A stretch of 64,000 nucleotides of DNA from JASGIT01 sp047601665. GTDB lineage: Bacteria > Pseudomonadota > Gammaproteobacteria > Burkholderiales > Burkholderiaceae_C. Positions 61,418-64,000 of the stretch are shown piece after piece. The position numbers were made by a program, and so were the translations under genes. Below the pieces are notes generated by a model. The model worked only from the letters and a program-made list of their open reading frames with translations, was not told the DNA's origin and did not search any database. Numbering within the stretch: the first letter of the stretch is position 1; every line of letters starts with the position of its first letter. The stretch covers positions 2,108,001-2,172,000 of the forward strand of contig JASGIT010000001.1 in assembly GCA_047601665.1 (NCBI GenBank), given 5' to 3'.

Positions 61418-62005
61418 ATGCCCGACACCGCCGCCGAAATCGCTGCCACCGCCGCCCGGCTGGTGGTGGAAGAGGGCCTGGAATGGGGCCCCGCCAAGCG
61501 CCGAGCCGTGCGCGACCTGGGCCTGCCCCAGCGCACGGCGCTGCCCACCAACGACGCACTGGAAGACGCCGTGCGCGACTACATCGCGCTGTTCTGCGCC
61601 GACACCCAGCCCGCCGAACTGCGCGCCCTGCGCGAACTGGCCCTCACGTGGATGGAGCGCCTCGCGGAATTCCGTCCCCATCTCGCCGGGGCCGTCTGGC
61701 ACGGCACGGCCACGCGGCTGTCCGACGTGTACCTGCAGCTGTTCTGCGACGACCCCAAGTCCGCCGAGATCGCGCTCATCGACCACCACGTGGACTACGA
61801 GCCGCGCAGCGTGACCGGCTTTCGCGGCGAGCCGGTGGAGGCGCTGAGCCTCAGCGCCATGTGCCCCGGCCTGGGCGAAATGGTGGGCGTGCACCTGCTG
61901 GTATACGATCTCGACGATTTGCGCGGCGCGCTGCGCCCCGACGCCAAGGGCCGCCTGCCGCGCGGCGACCTCGCGGCGGTGCAAAGGCTGCTGCAAACCC
62001 CATGA
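61418..62005 (+). CDS. conserved protein of unknown function
   Basis: A 195-residue soluble protein with no family recognised with confidence. The N-terminal helical part (EEGLEWGPAKRRAVRDLGLP) is followed by an acidic, alpha-beta part with HGTATRLSDVYLQLFCDDPK, IDHHVDYEPRSVTGFRGEP and VGVHLLVYDLDDLRGALRP, a pattern seen in nucleotidyltransferase-like proteins that neighbour mpl in many beta-proteobacteria. AAGGAGG before ATG at 61418 is a good ribosome-binding site. Overlaps the TlpA gene by 4 bp. Confidence 0.75.
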   Translation: MPDTAAEIAATAARLVVEEGLEWGPAKRRAVRDLGLPQRTALPTNDALEDAVRDYIALFCADTQPAELRALRELALTWMERLAEFRPHLAGAVWHGTATRLSDVYLQLFCDDPKSAEIALIDHHVDYEPRSVTGFRGEPVEALSLSAMCPGLGEMVGVHLLVYDLDDLRGALRPDAKGRLPRGDLAAVQRLLQTP

Positions 62006-62532
62006 CCGAACCTTCCTCCCCTTCCCGCCGCCGCTGGCTCTACGCCGGCGTGGCCGCTGCCGCCGCCGTGGCGGGGGGCGGCATCGCCTGGCGGCGCTTC
62101 CAGCCGCACGACGTTGCCGATGGCGCGGAGCAGCAACTCTGGGGCCAGACCTTCACCACGCCCGAGGGTGCGCCGCTGTCGCTGCAGCCGTTCCGGGGCA
62201 AGCCTTTGCTCGTCAACTTCTGGGCCACCTGGTGCCCGCCCTGCGTGGAAGAGCTGCCGCTGCTCAACCGCTTCCACGCCGAGCGCAAGGTGGCGGTGCT
62301 GGGGCTGGCGGTCGACCAGCCCCAGGCCGTGCTCAAGTTCCTCGCCAAGCTGCCGCTGCAATTCCCGATCGGCATGGCGGGCGCGGCGGGCACCACGCTC
62401 ACGCGCACGCTGGGCAATGAACAGGGCGGCCTGCCGTTCTCGCTGCTGCTGGGCGGCGACGGGCGGGTGGCGCAACGTAAAATCGGCCAGCTCACGGCGG
62501 ACGACCTGGCGCGGTGGAGTCAGTCCTCCTAG
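62002..62532 (+). CDS. TlpA/ResA-like thiol:disulfide oxidoreductase
   Basis: Periplasmic, membrane-anchored thioredoxin-fold protein of 176 residues. A basic N-terminus and one anchor helix (about 12-30, with SRRRWLYAG resembling a twin-arginine motif) precede the AhpC/TSA-thioredoxin domain. Active site FWATWCPPCVEELPLLNRF (CPPC) and cis-Pro in GLPFSLLLGGDGR. It reduces disulfides in cytochrome maturation or related work; partner unknown. Overlaps the previous gene by 4 bp. Confidence 0.9.
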   Translation: MTEPSSPSRRRWLYAGVAAAAAVAGGGIAWRRFQPHDVADGAEQQLWGQTFTTPEGAPLSLQPFRGKPLLVNFWATWCPPCVEELPLLNRFHAERKVAVLGLAVDQPQAVLKFLAKLPLQFPIGMAGAAGTTLTRTLGNEQGGLPFSLLLGGDGRVAQRKIGQLTADDLARWSQSS

Positions 62533-62638
62533 CCTGGAATTCCGCGCAAAAGCAAGGCGTTGAAAGAAAAAGAAAGAAATAGGGCCAAATTAGGGTAAAT
62601 TCGCGCCCCATCTAAAGCCAAAGCTGTTGGAGCCCTTC

Positions 62639-63103
62639 ATGGACTTGCGAAAACTCAAAACCCTGATCGACCTGGTGTCCGAGTCGAACGTATCGGAACT
62701 GGAAATCACCGAGGCCGAAGGCAAGGTGCGCATCGTCAAGAGCGGCGGCTCCGTGGTGCAGCAGTTCGTGGCGGCGCCGGTCGCGTCCGCTCCCGTGGCC
62801 CAGGCCGCGGCACCTGCCGCCGCCCCCGTGCCCGAACTGCCCGCGCCGGCAGCCGCTGCCGCCGCGGCGGGCCACACCGTCAAGTCGCCGATGGTCGGCA
62901 CCTTCTACCGTGCGGCCAGCCCCGGCGCCAAGCCCTTCGTGGAAGTGGGCAACCAGGTCAAGGAAGGCGACACCATCTGCATCATCGAGGCCATGAAGAT
63001 CCTCAACGAGATCGAGGCCGACAAGAGCGGCACCGTGACCAAGATCCTCGGCGAGAACGGCCAGGCCGTCGAATACGGCCAGCCCCTGTTCGTCATCGAA
63101 TAA
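62639..63103 (+). CDS. accB: biotin carboxyl carrier protein of acetyl-CoA carboxylase
   Basis: Carries biotin for fatty-acid synthesis, 154 residues. N-terminal dimerisation segment MDLRKLKTLIDLVSES, an Ala/Pro-rich linker (about 48-80), then the biotinyl domain with the biotinylation site EAMKILNE (Lys of MKI). ATG at 62639 is preferred; TTG at 62627 could add four residues. The 106-bp gap before it is AT-rich (poly-purine, AAATTAGGGTAAATT) and should carry the accBC promoter, but no clear -35/-10 pair is seen. Confidence 0.96.
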   Translation: MDLRKLKTLIDLVSESNVSELEITEAEGKVRIVKSGGSVVQQFVAAPVASAPVAQAAAPAAAPVPELPAPAAAAAAAGHTVKSPMVGTFYRAASPGAKPFVEVGNQVKEGDTICIIEAMKILNEIEADKSGTVTKILGENGQAVEYGQPLFVIE

Positions 63104-63110
63104 GGCTTCC

Positions 63111-64000
63111 ATGTTCAAGAAGATTCTTGTGGCCAACCGCGGAGAGATCGCCCTCCGCATCCAGCGCGCGTGCCGCGAGCTGGGCGTCAAGGCCGTGATG
63201 GTCTATTCCGAGGCCGACCGCGACGCCAAGTACGTCAAGCTGGCCGACGAGGCCGTGTGCATCGGCCCCGCGCCGTCGCCGCTGTCCTACCTCAACATGC
63301 CCGCCATCATCTCGGCCGCCGAGGTGACCGACGCCGAGGCCGTGCACCCCGGCTACGGCTTCCTGGCCGAGAACGCGGACTTCGCCGAGCGCGTGGAAAA
63401 GAGCGGCTTCCAGTTCATCGGCCCCACGCCCGAGTCCATCCGCATCATGGGCGACAAGGTGTCGGCCAAGCAGGCCATGATCAAGGCGGGCGTGCCCTGC
63501 GTGCCCGGCTCGGACGGCGAACTGCCCGACGACCCGGTGCAGATCCGCCGCATCGCCAAGGCCATCGGCTACCCCGTCATCATCAAGGCGGCGGGCGGCG
63601 GCGGCGGGCGCGGAATGCGCGTGGTGCACACCGAGGCCGCCCTGGTCAACGCCGTGCAGATGACCAAGGCCGAGGCCGCTGCGGCCTTCGGCAACCCGGC
63701 CGTGTACATGGAGAAATACCTCCAGAACCCGCGCCACATTGAAATCCAGATCCTGGCCGACAAGTTCAGGAACGCCGTCTACCTGGGCGAGCGCGACTGC
63801 TCCATGCAGCGCCGCCACCAGAAGGTGATCGAGGAAGCGCCCGCGCCGGGCATTCCGCGCAAGCTCATCGAGCGCATCGGCGAGCGCTGCGTCTCCGCCT
63901 GCAAGAAGATCGGCTACCGTGGCGCGGGCACGTTCGAGTTCCTGTACGAGAACGGCGAGTTCTACTTCATCGAGATGAACACGCGCGTGCAGGTGGAGCA
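63111..64000 (+). CDS. accC: biotin carboxylase subunit of acetyl-CoA carboxylase (runs off the right edge)
   Basis: The first 296 residues are visible. Opening FKKILVANRGEIALRIQRAC, then ATP-grasp landmarks: MGDKVSAKQAMIKAGVP, IKAAGGGGGRGMRVV (glycine-rich loop), RHIEIQILAD, GERDCSMQRRHQKVIEEAP and FEFLYENGEFYFIEMNTRVQ with the catalytic Glu/Asn. Seven bases after accB, the conserved accBC operon. The C-terminal part lies outside. Confidence 0.97.
   Translation, partial: MFKKILVANRGEIALRIQRACRELGVKAVMVYSEADRDAKYVKLADEAVCIGPAPSPLSYLNMPAIISAAEVTDAEAVHPGYGFLAENADFAERVEKSGFQFIGPTPESIRIMGDKVSAKQAMIKAGVPCVPGSDGELPDDPVQIRRIAKAIGYPVIIKAAGGGGGRGMRVVHTEAALVNAVQMTKAEAAAAFGNPAVYMEKYLQNPRHIEIQILADKFRNAVYLGERDCSMQRRHQKVIEEAPAPGIPRKLIERIGERCVSACKKIGYRGAGTFEFLYENGEFYFIEMNTRVQVE

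Noticed and set aside
62560..62601. TTGAAA / TAAATT as the accBC promoter
   Set aside because: The hexamers are not at an acceptable distance from each other; the region is AT-rich and likely to hold the promoter, but no pair is convincing.

Overview
The window is 64 kb of high-GC chromosome from a betaproteobacterium, most likely family Comamonadaceae (Acidovorax, Alicycliphilus or a relative). This rests on the protein sequences, the gene neighbourhoods (corC-lnt; glyQ-glyS-gmhB-plsC; an xps-type general secretion operon ending in gspD) and two dispersed non-coding repeat families. No rRNA, tRNA, insertion sequence, prophage or CRISPR array was seen. Genes are tightly packed, many with ATGA-type start/stop overlaps, and no gene-free stretch exceeds 300 bases.

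Layout. 1-7 kb: a truncated TonB-dependent siderophore receptor behind a Fur box, a membrane-anchored hydrolase, an acetyltransferase, corC-lnt and fabA-fabB. 7-12 kb: a nitric-oxide response unit: norR, three GGT-N7-ACC operators, a sigma-54 promoter, a YtfE/NorA di-iron protein and quinol-dependent norB. 12-19 kb: housekeeping genes (glyQS, gmhB, plsC, a YgjP-like metalloprotease, a rhodanese, a BON-LysM protein, coaX) and a repeat protein. 20-49 kb: a large cell-surface region. It runs through dTDP-rhamnose synthesis (rfbBDAC), two glycosyltransferases, a complete type II secretion operon (gspEFGHIJKLMN-D), two exported proteins of unknown function, a probably abundant secreted protein with its own promoter and terminator, a lipoprotein, a parvulin isomerase, and an ABC-transporter polysaccharide export cluster (two glycosyltransferases, Wzm, Wzt, an LpxL-like protein, a methyltransferase with a coiled-coil tail, a hexapeptide acyltransferase), then a lytic transglycosylase and a WecA-like initiating transferase. 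49-64 kb: argB, tgt, a universal stress protein, pldA with a small exported protein, a UvrD/Rep helicase, an auxin-efflux-type carrier, a GT39 membrane transferase, srkA, mpl, a TlpA-like thioredoxin, accB and the start of accC.

How it fits together: the central 29 kb can make dTDP-rhamnose, build an undecaprenyl-linked rhamnose-rich polysaccharide, modify its end, export it by Wzm/Wzt, and secrete proteins across the outer membrane. The interleaving of an O-polysaccharide locus, a type II secretion operon and one strongly codon-biased secreted protein resembles loci in which a surface-layer protein is secreted and held by O-polysaccharide. That reading is an inference.

Most unusual observation: a roughly 50-bp element (T-tract + GGC..AGCCCAG.. 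+ AAGCGCTGGCAGCTATC + A-rich tail; some copies are palindromic) occurs about a dozen times on both strands. Several copies lie inside conserved genes in frame (lnt, glyS, rfbD, srkA, a rfbB tract), one forms the stop codon of gmhB, one lies beside the argB terminator, and one encodes the signal-peptide core of a small exported protein.
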